A DNA stretch of 64,000 nt from Coriolopsis trogii (taxonomy: Eukaryota; Basidiomycota; Agaricomycetes; Polyporales; Polyporaceae): the NCBI GenBank assembly GCA_020543525.1, contig JAHYIO010000006.1, positions 744,001-808,000 on the forward strand, given 5' to 3'. Shown here in pieces: positions 20,336 through 31,816 of the stretch. Every line of letters begins with the position of its first letter. Positions within the stretch are counted from its first letter, which is position 1. The position numbers were made by a program, and so were the translations under genes. The notes below the pieces were generated by a model that saw only the letters and a list, made by a program, of their open reading frames with translations, did no database searches and was not told the origin of the DNA.

Positions 20336-22112
20336 GGGAACGAGGTTCCGGCATTCCCGGTGTGTGTTTTGATCATTCCTCTCGTACACGCTGACGCATA
20401 CGTCAACTTCACGTGCTGACCGTCTCTCTCCGTCTCTCGCCAGGCATCCGGGTCCCGAACAATAGTCTCATATCACTCCTCGAGTCTGGTGCCCAACTCG
20501 AGCGTTCATCCCACGTGTTGAATGCTCAAATCTGGCGTCAGATTCATCGGCGAGGATTGTTATGCGGCTAGTGGACGAGAAGGGAGGGCGGGCGGCGCAT
20601 GTGTCTGTAAGGGGTGATGGGCTGGCCGCTGCCAGCTGGCCTTGGCTTGGCTTGGCTGTGGCGGCTCTCCTCCTTGCAGAAGCATGTGCGGATTGGGAAC
20701 GGTGAACATTATTTCTCTGGTCTGTGCCTTGGATATAGAAGGACCGATGGCGTATCGCGATGATCTATGTGTTCTGATTGTGTTTTTGTGCTCGATTGTG
20801 TTTGAACGTCGGTTGCGTCTTGTTTCTGCTCCCTGCTTTTACTCTTGATCCCCCTACATGCTCATCATCCCCTCGTATTTCTCTATGTTGTCTTGGTTTC
20901 ATCTTCCACGATCCTGACGAATCCTCACGATATCTCCCCGGTTCCTGATGCGCTGGTTGTGTCTGTACTATATTCGCTATGCTGCCCATGTCCCATGTTC
21001 TGTGTGTATCATGACTTCGGCTTTTCTTGATTCCTTTACTTCATCGCGTCCCATTTGACCGTGTGCTCACATGGCTCTGCTAATACGGCGGTCACCGACG
21101 ACGAAGGCGAGGACGAAGACGAAGACGAACAGACCTCGGACGAATTAGGCAAATGGCGTGCGAATGCTGTTTGGCGAGTAGAACTCCTGTATTCGATCTC
21201 TCCGCGTCGTCGTCTTAACGGATTACTCGCCTCCGATAACAGAGATTTCCGACGGCCTCTCGCGGTCACAAGCCCACCGACGGCACGTCAAGACAACGTC
21301 GAGTTCCCATACACGAAGAACACGTCAGCGGGCTACGCCGACCGACTGCGCCGATGCACCTTCGATTCGCCCTCGGGTTTGTGCAAGGGCTCCGTGGAGC
21401 CTTCGCGCGGTGCGATGTGGTGTACATCGGACATCCCGGGTTTCAACGCGGGAGCGCTCAGCGAACCATATCGCAGCGCCCAGGCATGTCGTGTTGTTAC
21501 AAGCCGCGCTGTACGGCGGATGCTCGACACAGGCCTGACGTAGGATACAAGTGATGAATACTCAGGCTAGCAAGACGTGTAGATGCAGATGCGTCCGCGA
21601 GCCCTCATTGACAATAGCTGTACGCAGGTGAGGGACACATGTTCCACGGCGTTACGTTGGTGAGGGTACTGTGAGACCGATGAAGACGAGCAGTGACGGC
21701 AGAAATGCGTTGTTCAGTGCGATTGTTATGGAACATCGCTCTGTCCTGAGTCCTAACTAACTGACCAGCTATGAATGTACTTGGTCTTTGGATTCATATC
21801 GCGGCAGCGACTCCCGTCGCGTGTCGCACGCACGCACCGCCTCCTTCTTGAAGATCTTCACCAGGAAAGAATAGGAGCAGAAGAACATCAGGTTCTCGCT
21901 CCTGCCATTTGAAACGTTGGAACTTGATGCTACAGCGTAAAGCTCTAAGGTTATCACAGCGTCCCACTTGGCGCGCTAAGGCGTCTGCCACGTGGCGGCT
22001 GATGGTGCCAACTTGAACGGTTTGTTGAACTTGCTTGCCTTCAATGTAAGCACGATCACTCAAGGCCTTGACCGGATCCTCGCAACACCTCCAAACGTTC
22101 GGTCTCGCCCAC
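20336..22112. other. Intergenic between C2H2 gene 1 and the F-box pair
   Basis: About 1.8 kb. The left part is T-rich with a GGCTT tandem run near 20640-20660. A 162-codon frame at 21055-21543 has no ATG near its start and no recognisable motif, so it is not called. The right end should hold the F-box gene promoter. Confidence 0.4.
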
Positions 22113-24146
22113 ATGCTATTTGTAGTTGGTTGCTTTGGAAAGAGAGCACACAAGATCACTAGGAAGCCCCAGTTACAGTCCTCTGCTGTCGATGAACTTA
22201 AAACGTTGCCGATCCCAGATGTCGAACATGACCGGGCGATACTGCCGACCCTCTCCCCTGCTGAGCTGCAGGAATGGACGGTTGGCAAGGTTGCTGAATA
22301 CGAGAGGTACCTTGCCACTCTGCGCGCGGCCCATAACGAGGTTGTCCTCATCCATCGCCGCCTTCCTGCCGAACTCATGGTCCAGGTATTCGCCAACATC
22401 CACCCCGAGCAGCTCGGAGATATTTGTATCCTACGTGTCTGCCGGATATGGCACGCTCTTCTTGTGAAGACCCCTCAATTTTGGTGCGATATCCTCTCCA
22501 TCCCTGAGGTTGTGGACGATCTAGATGGGATGATTACCAGACGCCCTAATCTAGCCGTCTACTCCCAGCGCGCCCTGGTACGATTCCAGAGGTTCATCGA
22601 ATGGTCATCTCCGCATCGATTCCACTTGGCAACCCTTGATAATTGCATCTCTCACAAGCTTTGCTCGACGTTGAAGACGCACCGACATCGTATTGCCGGG
22701 CTTTCAGCCAAGCTATCATCGGATCACGACTTCGCGCGCATCATCAACATGCTCGCGAGCGGCATGGACGAGTTGAAGAGACTCACATTGACCCACTTCG
22801 AGGTTTACCAGTCAAGCATAGCGCCGGCTCTTCGAGGATTAGGCCCGAAGAAGATTGTTCTACCCGTCCTCGATTACCTCCACCTTTCATCCTTTTTACT
22901 TTCCATTCCTTTGAGGGCGCCCGCCTTACAGACTCTCAAGATCACCCAGTGCAAGTGTGTCTTCTGCGGCGATAACAACAACACCTCGAAGTCGCAGGAT
23001 TCCGACCTCGCTGCCATGCTCGCGTTCATCCGCAATTGCCCATCCCTTGCTTCGCTTCATGTTGAATGCATGGGGCCTCTACCCCTGCCAACCAATTCGT
23101 CTCCTCCTCCTGTGGCCAAGAGTGTATCCCTTCCCAACATCCAGACCCTCCGTCTGGATTGTAACGACCCCGGATCAGCCTCGATGATTCTCACGAATCT
23201 ATCCCTCCCATTGCATCTCCCCACATTCACCGCACGCGTCAAGACATCACTGTCGGAAGGCCGCTGCATCCCGCAGGTGCTGCGCTCGCATCCCATTCTC
23301 TCCTCCACAGCCGAGCTCCGACTCCAGTTTCCGAGCGATGAACCCCGTACGCAAACATCCTGCCAGGTGGAATGTTTCGCAGACCGAGGAAAGGGTGTGC
23401 GCACACATGCGCTCACATTTGTCCCTTACATCACAGACCATTCGGAGTCCGTTCGCCTTGCGCAGGAACTCTGCGATTTTGTCGCAGCTCCGTCCGTGTC
23501 GCAGAACGTCCAGGCGCTAACGTTCGACGTGCGCGACGACGACATGGCGGCTGCTGTCCGTTCGCGCCTGCCCATCATGGTGATCGCGTTCCGAGCGGTC
23601 ACGACGCTCTCTCTGAAGATCGAGCACAGGACGGAATGCATAGCCTGGCTCTTCGCGGCGCTCTCCCCTGCGCCTGCTCACGATGCCAGTACCGCAGCGT
23701 CAGATGGAGCGTCTGTGGCGGATGCCAGCACCGAGTGCGCGCTGGACGATGTGGCCGGTATCCCAGACTTGGACGTGGATGTGCCTTTCCCGCTGCTCCA
23801 ACATCTTGATATCCAATGCACCCTCAGGCCGTATACGTTCTGGCCCGAATCTGCCATGGAGAAGTTCTGGACGCGGCTCCGCATGACGGTTGTCCGTCGT
23901 CAAGTCGTCCTTGCAAGGAATGCGCACGAGAGGTCGCTTGAGAGCCTTTCCATGCGATTCTGCCTGCCTGCGCAGCTGCTTCAATCGGAGGGTGGCAAAC
24001 AAGCGTTCTTCGACAGGTGCATGGTGTGGGCGCGCACGCCTCATGGTGATGGTCCGCAGAAGGCTGGTAGTAGCCGGCCGTGGTTCTCGTACGGACTGGA
24101 GGCGTTGGGTGTTGTGGAGAGTTTCACCTTGGAGGAAACTTGCTGA
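22113..24146 (+). CDS. F-box protein with divergent leucine-rich C-terminus, copy 1
   Basis: A single exon encodes 677 residues from ATG 22113 (the open frame extends back to a TTG at 22068). An F-box-like domain lies at about residues 80-128: IHRRLPAELMVQVFANI, then LRVCRIWHALLVKTPQFW. A coiled, charged lead-in (ELQEWTVGKVAEYERYLATL) precedes it. The rest is leucine-rich with regularly spaced LxxLxL segments, as in fungal F-box/LRR proteins. Such proteins link substrates to SCF ubiquitin ligases through Skp1, but the substrate cannot be inferred. It is intronless, unlike most neighbours. A tandem paralogue follows 333 bp downstream. The hydrophobic first eight residues are probably incidental. 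Confidence 0.85.
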   Translation: MLFVVGCFGKRAHKITRKPQLQSSAVDELKTLPIPDVEHDRAILPTLSPAELQEWTVGKVAEYERYLATLRAAHNEVVLIHRRLPAELMVQVFANIHPEQLGDICILRVCRIWHALLVKTPQFWCDILSIPEVVDDLDGMITRRPNLAVYSQRALVRFQRFIEWSSPHRFHLATLDNCISHKLCSTLKTHRHRIAGLSAKLSSDHDFARIINMLASGMDELKRLTLTHFEVYQSSIAPALRGLGPKKIVLPVLDYLHLSSFLLSIPLRAPALQTLKITQCKCVFCGDNNNTSKSQDSDLAAMLAFIRNCPSLASLHVECMGPLPLPTNSSPPPVAKSVSLPNIQTLRLDCNDPGSASMILTNLSLPLHLPTFTARVKTSLSEGRCIPQVLRSHPILSSTAELRLQFPSDEPRTQTSCQVECFADRGKGVRTHALTFVPYITDHSESVRLAQELCDFVAAPSVSQNVQALTFDVRDDDMAAAVRSRLPIMVIAFRAVTTLSLKIEHRTECIAWLFAALSPAPAHDASTAASDGASVADASTECALDDVAGIPDLDVDVPFPLLQHLDIQCTLRPYTFWPESAMEKFWTRLRMTVVRRQVVLARNAHERSLESLSMRFCLPAQLLQSEGGKQAFFDRCMVWARTPHGDGPQKAGSSRPWFSYGLEALGVVESFTLEETC

Positions 24147-24479
24147 GCCGGGGTCACTACAGCGTTACCAGCGGCATCATGAGAATCATGCTATGTGTAC
24201 TTTTGATTAATTAGCCTGACGCACATACAACAGACTATTTTGCTGCTATGCATAGTAAGTAAATCCACACGTGGATCGTGATATATCGCCTCGATGAGCA
24301 AAGGCGGCGGCGCTTGAGCGCTTGAGATTGAGATTGAGCACCGCCACGTGGCCCCACTAAGTTGTGGAAGTTGAACTTCAACTTGGCTACTAAGTAGCGT
24401 GAATCTCTTGGTCAGGATCTTGCGCCTGAGTCCACTCCACCACGTCCTCACATTTCTCGTCGAATTCGTTGTCGCCAGC
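24147..24479. promoter_or_regulatory. Spacer between the F-box paralogues
   Basis: The 333 bp should carry the terminator of copy 1 and the promoter of copy 2. It contains a CACGTGGCCCCA motif near 24343, also present at 5382, and a perfect palindrome AAGTTGAA-C-TTCAACTT at 24368-24384. CACGTG is the core E-box of bHLH factors. Function is inference. Confidence 0.4.
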
Positions 24480-26549
24480 ATGCATTCTGTCTTCACCTCT
24501 CTTCTGAGAAAGACACGCAAGCGAGCTTCGAAGACACACTTGCCGAAATCCGAGAAACACGAGTCGTCGAAATCGCTGACAACGCCGGGTCCCCAGTCCG
24601 ACAGACGATCGGTGCAGCTGCAGCATCTGTCTCCTGCTGAGTTATCAGCGTGGATGAGTGGCCATATTACTGAATATGAGCTGTTTCTGGTAGCTGTACG
24701 CGCGGCTCACAACCAGGCCGCCCTCATTCATCGCTGCCTTCCTCCCGAACTCATGATGGAAGTCTTCGCCAACATCCGCCCATCACACCTACGCGAGCTT
24801 AGCGTTTTACGTGTCTGTCGTTGGTGGCATGCGCTCATACTCAAAACGCCTCAATTTTGGTGCGACATGCTTACCGTCCCCAAACTTCTAGAAGAACTCG
24901 GCCCTACCTTCAACAGTGAACGCACTGCAGCTGCCTTCTCCAGTCGCGCTTTGGCGCGTTTCGAGAAGATTGTTGGCTTGTCATGTCCGCTACTTCTGCA
25001 CTTGCCGACGCATTTGCAGATCAACTTGTACAAGGTGTCTAGGACGCTGACGTCCCATCAACATCGCATTGCCGAACTGTCTCTCACTCTATCCAGCCGA
25101 TCCGAGGTCAACGCACTTTTTGACATGTTCACGTCCACAATGTGCCAACTCAGAAGGCTCACATTGGCTCATAATGCGCTTTTCAACTTGGAACCGACCG
25201 ATCGTGCTTGCGACTGGAAGACAATCGTTCTACCCTCCCTCGACTACCTCCAACTCTCATCCTTCTTCCTCTTCATGTCGTTTATGGCGCCTACCCTACG
25301 GATTCTCCAAATTATCCAATGCACATGTTTCTTCTGCGACCGTCACCACAGCTCGCGATCGCGAGAGTCGGATCTGGCTGCCATACTCGCCTTGATTGGC
25401 AATTACCCCTCTCTTACCTCGCTCAAGTTTGAGTCGCATGTCAAACGGACAAGACCCCTCCCTCCACCCCCCGAGTCCTCTCCGTTGACCCCTCTATCAC
25501 TTCCTCAGCTCGAGTCCCTCACTCTGGAGTGTAGCGAGCCCCTGTCCGCGTCGACAATCCTTTCCTACCTCATCCTCCCATTACATTCTCCTACATTCTC
25601 CGCTGACATCACAACTTTACTCTACAAGGGCTCCTGCATCCCGCAGGCATTACACACTCACCCCATCCTCTCCTTCCTCAACGCGCTCAACATCTTTTTC
25701 ATGAGCGATTTGGGCGACTCGGTTGATGACGTCCAGTTTTGTGGTGCGATCTTCCCCCCAGTATCTACGACAGAGACAAGCGCATACACGGGGAGCCCAA
25801 GGTTCACGCTCGTCCCCTGGACCTACACCTCCAAGGACGCCCAGAGACGATCACAGTCTGCCGCGCGCCTTGCGGAGGAGCTATGTGAGCTGTTGACAGC
25901 GCCATCCGTCTCGCAGACTATCACGGTCCTGACACTCCACGTGTGCGAGGACATGGTGGCCGCTGTCCGCCCGCAACTCCCTCACATCATGCACGCGTTC
26001 CGGGCGGTGACAACGCTCGCTCTGCAGATCCGGCACGAGCCGGGGTGCGTCGACATGCTCTTCAACACCCTCCTCTACCCTCCCCATGCTGAGATCGCCG
26101 GCGGGATCGGCTCGGATGCTTCTCGCGGCTCCGCGGACGACAGCGCTGTCGAAACACGGGTGCCCTTCCCGCATGTCAAGGGACTGGGGATCCACTGCAT
26201 CCTCACTTCAGACACGTGCACGAGCGAGCCCGAGGCTGTCATAAACGACTTCCGGATGCGGACCCGGACGGCGATCGTCTGGCGCGAGACCGTCCTCGCA
26301 GCGCATCACCATGCCAGTGGTGCGGCTCGTGCGGCTGGAGGGACTGGTGCGAGGTACCATCGCGTCCTCAAAGACCTCTCTGTGCGGTTCTCCCTGCCCT
26401 CGCAGGTGATCGAAGCACGAGGTGGCTGGCAGGCTGTGTTTGACCGGTGCGTTGCACTTGAGGCGGAATCGGAGGGCAGTACCTGCCCAGGAGGGACAGT
26501 GGCAGATTGGGCTGCGTTGGGCATCGATGAGACTTTTGGTTTGAGTTGA
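24480..26549 (+). CDS. F-box protein with divergent leucine-rich C-terminus, copy 2
   Basis: A single exon encodes 689 residues from ATG 24480; an in-frame GTG at 24399 is not used. It aligns with copy 1 along its length. The shared EYxxxLxAxRAAHN lead-in is followed by the F-box (LIHRCLPPELMMEVFANI, then LRVCRWWHALILKTPQFW) at about residues 82-132. The same CxCVFC/CTCFFC-type block, SLSQ/PSVSQ segments and FDRC near the C-terminus are also present. The N-terminus is more basic than in copy 1. The pair clearly arose by tandem duplication and has diverged substantially, most in the leucine-rich, presumably substrate-binding, part. Confidence 0.85.
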   Translation: MHSVFTSLLRKTRKRASKTHLPKSEKHESSKSLTTPGPQSDRRSVQLQHLSPAELSAWMSGHITEYELFLVAVRAAHNQAALIHRCLPPELMMEVFANIRPSHLRELSVLRVCRWWHALILKTPQFWCDMLTVPKLLEELGPTFNSERTAAAFSSRALARFEKIVGLSCPLLLHLPTHLQINLYKVSRTLTSHQHRIAELSLTLSSRSEVNALFDMFTSTMCQLRRLTLAHNALFNLEPTDRACDWKTIVLPSLDYLQLSSFFLFMSFMAPTLRILQIIQCTCFFCDRHHSSRSRESDLAAILALIGNYPSLTSLKFESHVKRTRPLPPPPESSPLTPLSLPQLESLTLECSEPLSASTILSYLILPLHSPTFSADITTLLYKGSCIPQALHTHPILSFLNALNIFFMSDLGDSVDDVQFCGAIFPPVSTTETSAYTGSPRFTLVPWTYTSKDAQRRSQSAARLAEELCELLTAPSVSQTITVLTLHVCEDMVAAVRPQLPHIMHAFRAVTTLALQIRHEPGCVDMLFNTLLYPPHAEIAGGIGSDASRGSADDSAVETRVPFPHVKGLGIHCILTSDTCTSEPEAVINDFRMRTRTAIVWRETVLAAHHHASGAARAAGGTGARYHRVLKDLSVRFSLPSQVIEARGGWQAVFDRCVALEAESEGSTCPGGTVADWAALGIDETFGLS

Positions 26550-27454
26550 TGATGTGTGTTGGATACATATGAGATTTAGTAGCGTATGGTGTCGGATACT
26601 TGGTCGGCTCCTGGTGCTAGCCTTGTAGGCTCTGAAAATGTGCAATGCTATGGAATGCTTTCATCGTCTCATTGCTGGTGATCTCACTTCGGCATCTAGC
26701 CATATGGAGTTACTATGAAGGCAGCTTATCCTCTCGAAGTATTGAGTGCTTATAGGGCGTATCACGGGATCAACGTAGCAAGTCTCCGACGGACGTCTCG
26801 AACTGCGCGAACCGCTTGAGAAGTTGATTGAATACCGACTGCGACGGGCAACAGGAGATAGGAGGCAGCGTGTACATCTAAGCTACACGGAATATGACAG
26901 AACACAACGATATGCTGGTCCGAGACGATGACAACGGGAAGTGGGCAGCGTAGTACATTGTCATGTATCGCACACGCGAAGCGAGGGGGAGACGACTCAT
27001 ATACGAGTGCAGTAAGCGAGATCGGGGGAAGCGACGCGACAATCAAAGCGTTGCAAGAGCAAGATGACAGAATGAAATGAAGTAGCGTGAGCGACGATAC
27101 TAAGACAGGCACTGCGGTGGAAACGAGAAGGCAGTCCGGGAGCGATCTTGCTAGGAATCTCATCCAGGCAGCTCCATCGACACGCGCTCTGTGGAACGCT
27201 GTGTTTCGCGCGAGTTGAATCGGCGATGGGTTCGAGAAGGATCAGGGCGAAGGATCGATGTTGATCGTGCGCGAGGTCATGTCTCGACCAGCGGCTTGAA
27301 GTCCAAGAGTCGTGAAGTCCAAAAGTCGGAGGAAACGTTTGTGGAGTCTGCCACAGAGGCGGCATGGAGGCGGCGGAGTCGAGAAATAAAGAAGAGGATA
27401 CGTAGGGACAGGTCAAGAGCGGGAGAGGATGGTAGAGAGGTAAAGCTGGTTCGT
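26550..27454. other. Intergenic, no gene seen
   Basis: Downstream of F-box copy 2. Open frames on either strand (for example 27191-27691) lack an ATG start or recognisable motif. They are rich in Arg and Ser and look like chance frames. Confidence 0.4.
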
Positions 27455-27800
27455 GAGGGATCCGGATCGTGCCGATGGGCACGAGGGGCGATTAGCGGTC
27501 GGAAGTTGCGCGCATCATCTCAAGTGTATGAACTCAAGAGACCACACGTGACTTCACTATCGTCCACTCAATCCAGATCAAGAGGGGTCGTCCTTGAGTC
27601 TGCGGGTCCGTTGTTCGTGTTCCATCTTGATGACGGGGCAAAAACGGCGACGGACGATCCGAGAGATATGGGCCTTCTTGATCGGGATTGAGTGGACGAT
27701 GGCGAGGTTGTGTGGCCTCTTGAGTCAATACGCTTGAGTAGATGTGCGCGACTTCCGACTGCTGATCGCGCCTCGCGGGACCTCCAATGCACCGAATTGT
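27455..27800. repeat. Long imperfect fold-back inverted repeat
   Basis: Two arms of about 105-125 bp, roughly 27470-27585 and 27675-27790, are inverted copies of each other. They share CGGAAGT.GCGCGCA, CTCAAG.GTAT.GACTCAAGAG and ATCGTCCACTCAATCC.GATCAAG. They are separated by a spacer of about 90 bp. This is the structure of a fold-back or MITE-type element, or of an inverted duplication. No clear target-site duplication was found by eye. The right arm reaches into the open frame downstream of the zinc-finger gene on the minus strand. Confidence 0.8.
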
Positions 27801-27928
27801 GCAAGGGACGGCTGCAGTGGAGACCGTAGGGGTCCATGGAGGTTGCGTAGGGTACGACTGTGCAGACTGGCTGTGCAATCGAGGCACACGCAGCCTCATG
27901 GGCGGCTATGGGATCAAAAGCGGAGTGT

Positions 27929-29012
27929 TCACTGCAAGGTCGAATGTTAGCGCACGTCCCAGTATAGCTATTGAGAATCAGACATACAAAGTGTGGGGGG
28001 GAGACGTATTCGGGATGATCGCGTTTCAAGTGTTTCTTGTGTGCATTGACCCGGGTCCAGGAGCGGACGCAACCGGGCACTGGGCATTTGTACATTATTC
28101 CTTGATGACGCGAGCGTACGTGGGCGTCAAGGTTTCGTTTATGGCTGTATGGAGTGCCTGAACCCGCTTCGTAAGTAAGCAAAGAAACGTAGTAAGCCTG
28201 CTCAATGTCGCACTTTTACAATCCTTGTACGAACATCGCCATTTCCTTGGCGTGGTTTGAATAGATACCTGTTGCTCGGTCCGGCTCTCGGGAGGAGAGC
28301 CTGACCAGACTTCCGGCGAGGTGATGGATGGGCTGGAAGAAGGTGGATAAGACGACATGGGCGACCATGTTGACGTATAAGGAGTAGAAGGCGTCTGAGG
28401 CCCGGGGGTGAAAGGGGACGGCGATGAGCCCGAGGAGTAAGAGCGGCCCGGTGATTGCGCGCTCAAGGAGCTGGAAGGCCATCCCGGCGGCTCCGTCACG
28501 AAAGCCTGGCCAGCCGACAGGAAGTTTGTTTGTGGGGGGACCTGAGGATACACACCATAGGGATTAGGTGGTCCCGGAGTCCCAAAGTACGAGGACGCGA
28601 GGGGCGGATCCGGCCCTGCAGCGCTTGGGATAGGTCTCATCCCAGCCCAGCCCATACCGTGATCAACACGGTAGGTCGTCTCCGACCCAAAGTCGTCGAG
28701 AGGATACGCTGGTATGTTCGGGTCTAGCAGCACTGCATGCGCTGCATCTTCGATCCGATGGTCCTCGAAAGGACGCGATTCCGGGACGATAGCCTGTCCT
28801 CTGTCTCCGGGGAGGACCGCGTAGTTGGTGTTGCGCAGGAACGACTCACACCACTCTCTGAGAGCCTCCCAGTTCTCACTGTCGCACGGGTCCCCGTCGA
28901 GATTAGGAGCGCTGGCTTGTATTTGGCCGTGGTCAATTGAGGATAGGGTGACGTTACGGAGATGTTCAGGAGGACGGTGAGCATGGTCGCGGTTGTCCGT
29001 TGCATATTGCAT
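27929..29012 (-). CDS. C2H2 zinc-finger protein 2 of the local family
   Basis: Exons 29012-28214 and 28157-27988, plus a stop supplied by a short third exon ending at 27929, give about 323 residues. The N-terminal 250 residues are Pro/Ser/Gly-rich. Two fingers follow: CSYKDC with HVRSRH, and CPVPGC with HKKHLKRDH. The intron is phase 1 and lies just after the second Cys of finger 1, as in the sister genes. The start is ATG 29012; the open frame runs back to a TTG. The 3' end is uncertain. An alternative acceptor near 27906 would extend the protein by about 120 residues through the fold-back repeat to 27534. The protein is probably a nuclear DNA-binding regulator. Confidence 0.8.
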
Positions 29013-30833
29013 GCTGGGCAATGTTTGAAGGCTGAAGATGGGGAGAGCGAAGTTTGGAGATCGATACTATGAGGCGACGAGGATGAAAGTGTAGAGGGGG
29101 GGATGTTCAGCGACTGCGCTCTATATGGGAGAGCCCATAGCCGCCGGCGCAGCGATCGCACGTCCGATATATGGTATATGGGAACCTTCTTCGCACTGGA
29201 TGCTGCAGCAGAAGCCTCCCACGGTGACAGTCCATTGTGTCGTTGGCAACCTGTGTCCAGTGGACGGACACGAGGATGGCGATGAGATGGGCGCGTGGAG
29301 CGTGTGAGAGCCTCAATCCGGACGTGCGAGCAGTTCTAGATCTGGCCACACAGCTCATAGCGCTCAAGGAATCGACCATCCGGAGGACTTGGCTTGCATC
29401 TATCCACGTCGTGCTCTACGAGACGTACTCAGAGACATTCGTAGTAGACAACAGATGCACTCGGGCACGCACCGTGTTCTGAATCAGAGCCAACGAGGGA
29501 CTCGTGCACGCGCGCTCGCCATCACCACGACACGAAGGCCATGTTCCCCATATGGGAAGAACTGGCCGCCTGTTGTGATCTTGTCGCTGCCTTCTTGTCC
29601 TCGCTTCCTGGAAAGTCTTTGCTTGTCACTGCCGGCCGCCAGTTGGGTGGCAGTACCTGTACTTCTTTGCTTTCGAGACGACGGTATGGCCAGATCGACT
29701 GGAGAACGAAGCTGGCAGAATGCTATGCAAGTCAGTGCAGTCCCAGGACGTGATCGCGACCGAGAGCACAGGGTAGCAACGTTCACGCTTCGACAAAGAA
29801 CGTCTCTCGTGCCAGGCGCCAACTCTAGCACGTACCTTCCTGTCCTGACTCCTCGGTGCAGCGGTTCTTGCCTCTCCCTTGAGCACCGGAGGGTGGATGT
29901 CACGAGAGTTGATTGTACACACTCGGGATGATACATGCGTTCGCACGAGAAGCGAGACGAGCTCAGTCGGATCTAGTGACGGCGGCAGGACAGACCTCGA
30001 AGACGTCTCCGCGGCTCAACCTGAGGCGTTAGGTGGATCGTGCAGAGCGCACGCGCGGCACCGCGCGCAAGCTCGGCAAGGCAGGAGAGACGGGAGACAG
30101 AGAGGAAGAGTCTTCGACGGGGAAAAGGTTCAAGAGCTGGAGAAGGGAAAGAAAAGGAGAGGAAAGAAAGCGGTCGATCTCGAGACAGAGTCAAGCCAGC
30201 CTAGCACAGCGGCCGCTACGATCCGCGCGCGCACCCCCTCGACGGCATCCGGCCCACCCCCGACTCGCCCGCGTCCTCCCTCGCTCCCTCTCCGCTTCCC
30301 CTTCCCGACTCACACGGACACCGCGCGCGCATCAATCGTGCATTCGGGCGCACAGCAGCGCGCGGGTCCGGCCTGCCTCTCCTCCACCTAGCCTTGGAAA
30401 ATTCGTCGAGGTCTTGGATCCGGGGAACCCGCCACTAATTTTGCAACGAGACGTCGGGGAGAGGGACGTGGGACCCGCGCGCGGCCACAGGCGCGAATGC
30501 GTGAACTGGGCACGCGCGCGGTCGTGTGAGTCGGAAAGGGAGGGAGAGCGGGGGCGAGGAAGGGCGGGGGCGAGTTCGGGGTGGGGCGGATGACGTCGGT
30601 GTGCGTGCGCGTGCGGACGTCTCCAGAGAAACCTGTAGGGGACTACAACGTCGGCGTAATTGGCCGCTGCCCAGTGCGCCACAATGCGCTACTGGGCAAA
30701 GGCCACGCACGCCGCGTTGTACTCAACTACAGACCAAGGTGGAGTGTTCGCTACGGAAGTACGCGTTGCACGTGAGCTGTCTGCAAGAGACAGAGGAACG
30801 CACTAGAGCACTCACCGACCAATGCGGTAGCCC
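29013..30833. other. Intergenic between C2H2 genes 2 and 3
   Basis: About 1.8 kb without a gene I can support. The part from 30030 to 30620 is CpG-rich with long open frames on both strands (Arg/Ala/Pro-rich by composition) but no motif. The left end should hold the promoter of C2H2 gene 2. Confidence 0.4.
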
Positions 30834-31816
30834 TCACTCGAGGTTGATGGAATGTTGCTTTTTCATGTGACTCTTGAGATCGCTCTTGCGCTTGTATGTG
30901 CAAGGGCACCACTTGCACGACTGTCGAACAAAGGACTTGTTGTGTTGTTCGTTCATGTGAGTATCAAAGTTGTTGCGGCGTCCTTTGATTACAACTGACC
31001 GGGACACGGACATCATACATGCAGACACCAATGAACAAAATACAAGGACGTACCACCACATACTGCACATGGCCAAGTTTTGCCGTTAATGGGTCCCGAA
31101 GTGCGAGCTACCTTCGAGCAACGTCCACCGCGCGAGCGTATTGGTGAGACTGGATCGGGTGTGCTTACAGAGGGCGAGCTAGACAAGGGATACAAGAGGT
31201 AGATGGGCGGCGGAGGGAAAACCGAAGGTGGTTGGGCCGGCATGGCCTCAGGTAGCTGTACTACCCCCATGGGAGACATACGGTTCGGCAACACAGCTAG
31301 TGCCTGCGAGTCGTGCATGGCCAAGGGTATGGCAATGTATGGCGTCGAGCAGTTTGAGGGGGAGATGTTCGAGATGGATTCGCGAGGGTAGGCTGCTTCG
31401 GGCAGCGCGTGGTCTCCAGACCGACTGTCCTCTAACGAGGTAGGCGGCGGCGTACTCGCTTCAGTGAAAGCGGGGGTGATGGATGTCGAGGGCGAAGCAG
31501 CCGGAAGCGAAGGCGTCGACCCTTCGCTATACTCAGAGGGAGGTGACGGACGCGTTAGCTCCTCGCCGGCAAAGAAAGTGTATGTCGATTCAGAAGATGA
31601 ATTGACGGGCCCGGGGATCATCCCTGGGAGTGAGACCGGTACAGCATCCAGTCCAACAGGACAGTCGACCGAGGAATAGGCTGAAAAGTCCAGATCTTTG
31701 CAGAGCTCCTCGAGCCATTCTTCCAAGTCTACGTCGGAAGAAGGCATGAGTGGGCCGTCGGAGTGTCCAAGAGAAGACAACATGTCGGCGAGTGGGGGTT
31801 GAGGTGAGTCGACCAT
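30834..31816 (-). CDS. C2H2 zinc-finger protein 3 of the local family
   Basis: Exons 31816-31054 and 30982-30834 (71-nt intron) encode 303 residues. An acidic N-terminus (DVDLEEWLEELCKDLDF) leads into a Ser/Pro/Thr-rich region and then two C-terminal fingers: CAVC with HMNEQH, and CKWCPC with KSDLKSHMKKQH. The intron is phase 1 and sits two residues after the second Cys of finger 1, matching the sister genes. The start chosen is ATG 31816, 63 nt downstream of a TATA-like ACCATATAACG at about 31879. The open frame continues upstream to 32077, so an upstream start or exon cannot be excluded. Confidence 0.8.

Noticed and set aside
21055..21543. 162-codon plus-strand frame with an acidic start
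   Set aside because: It begins at a non-ATG codon with no ATG until near the end, has no motif, and no matching exon was found.
29879..30682. Overlapping 110-190 codon frames in CpG-rich DNA
   Set aside because: Composition-driven Arg/Ala/Pro frames on both strands, with no motif and no splice partners.
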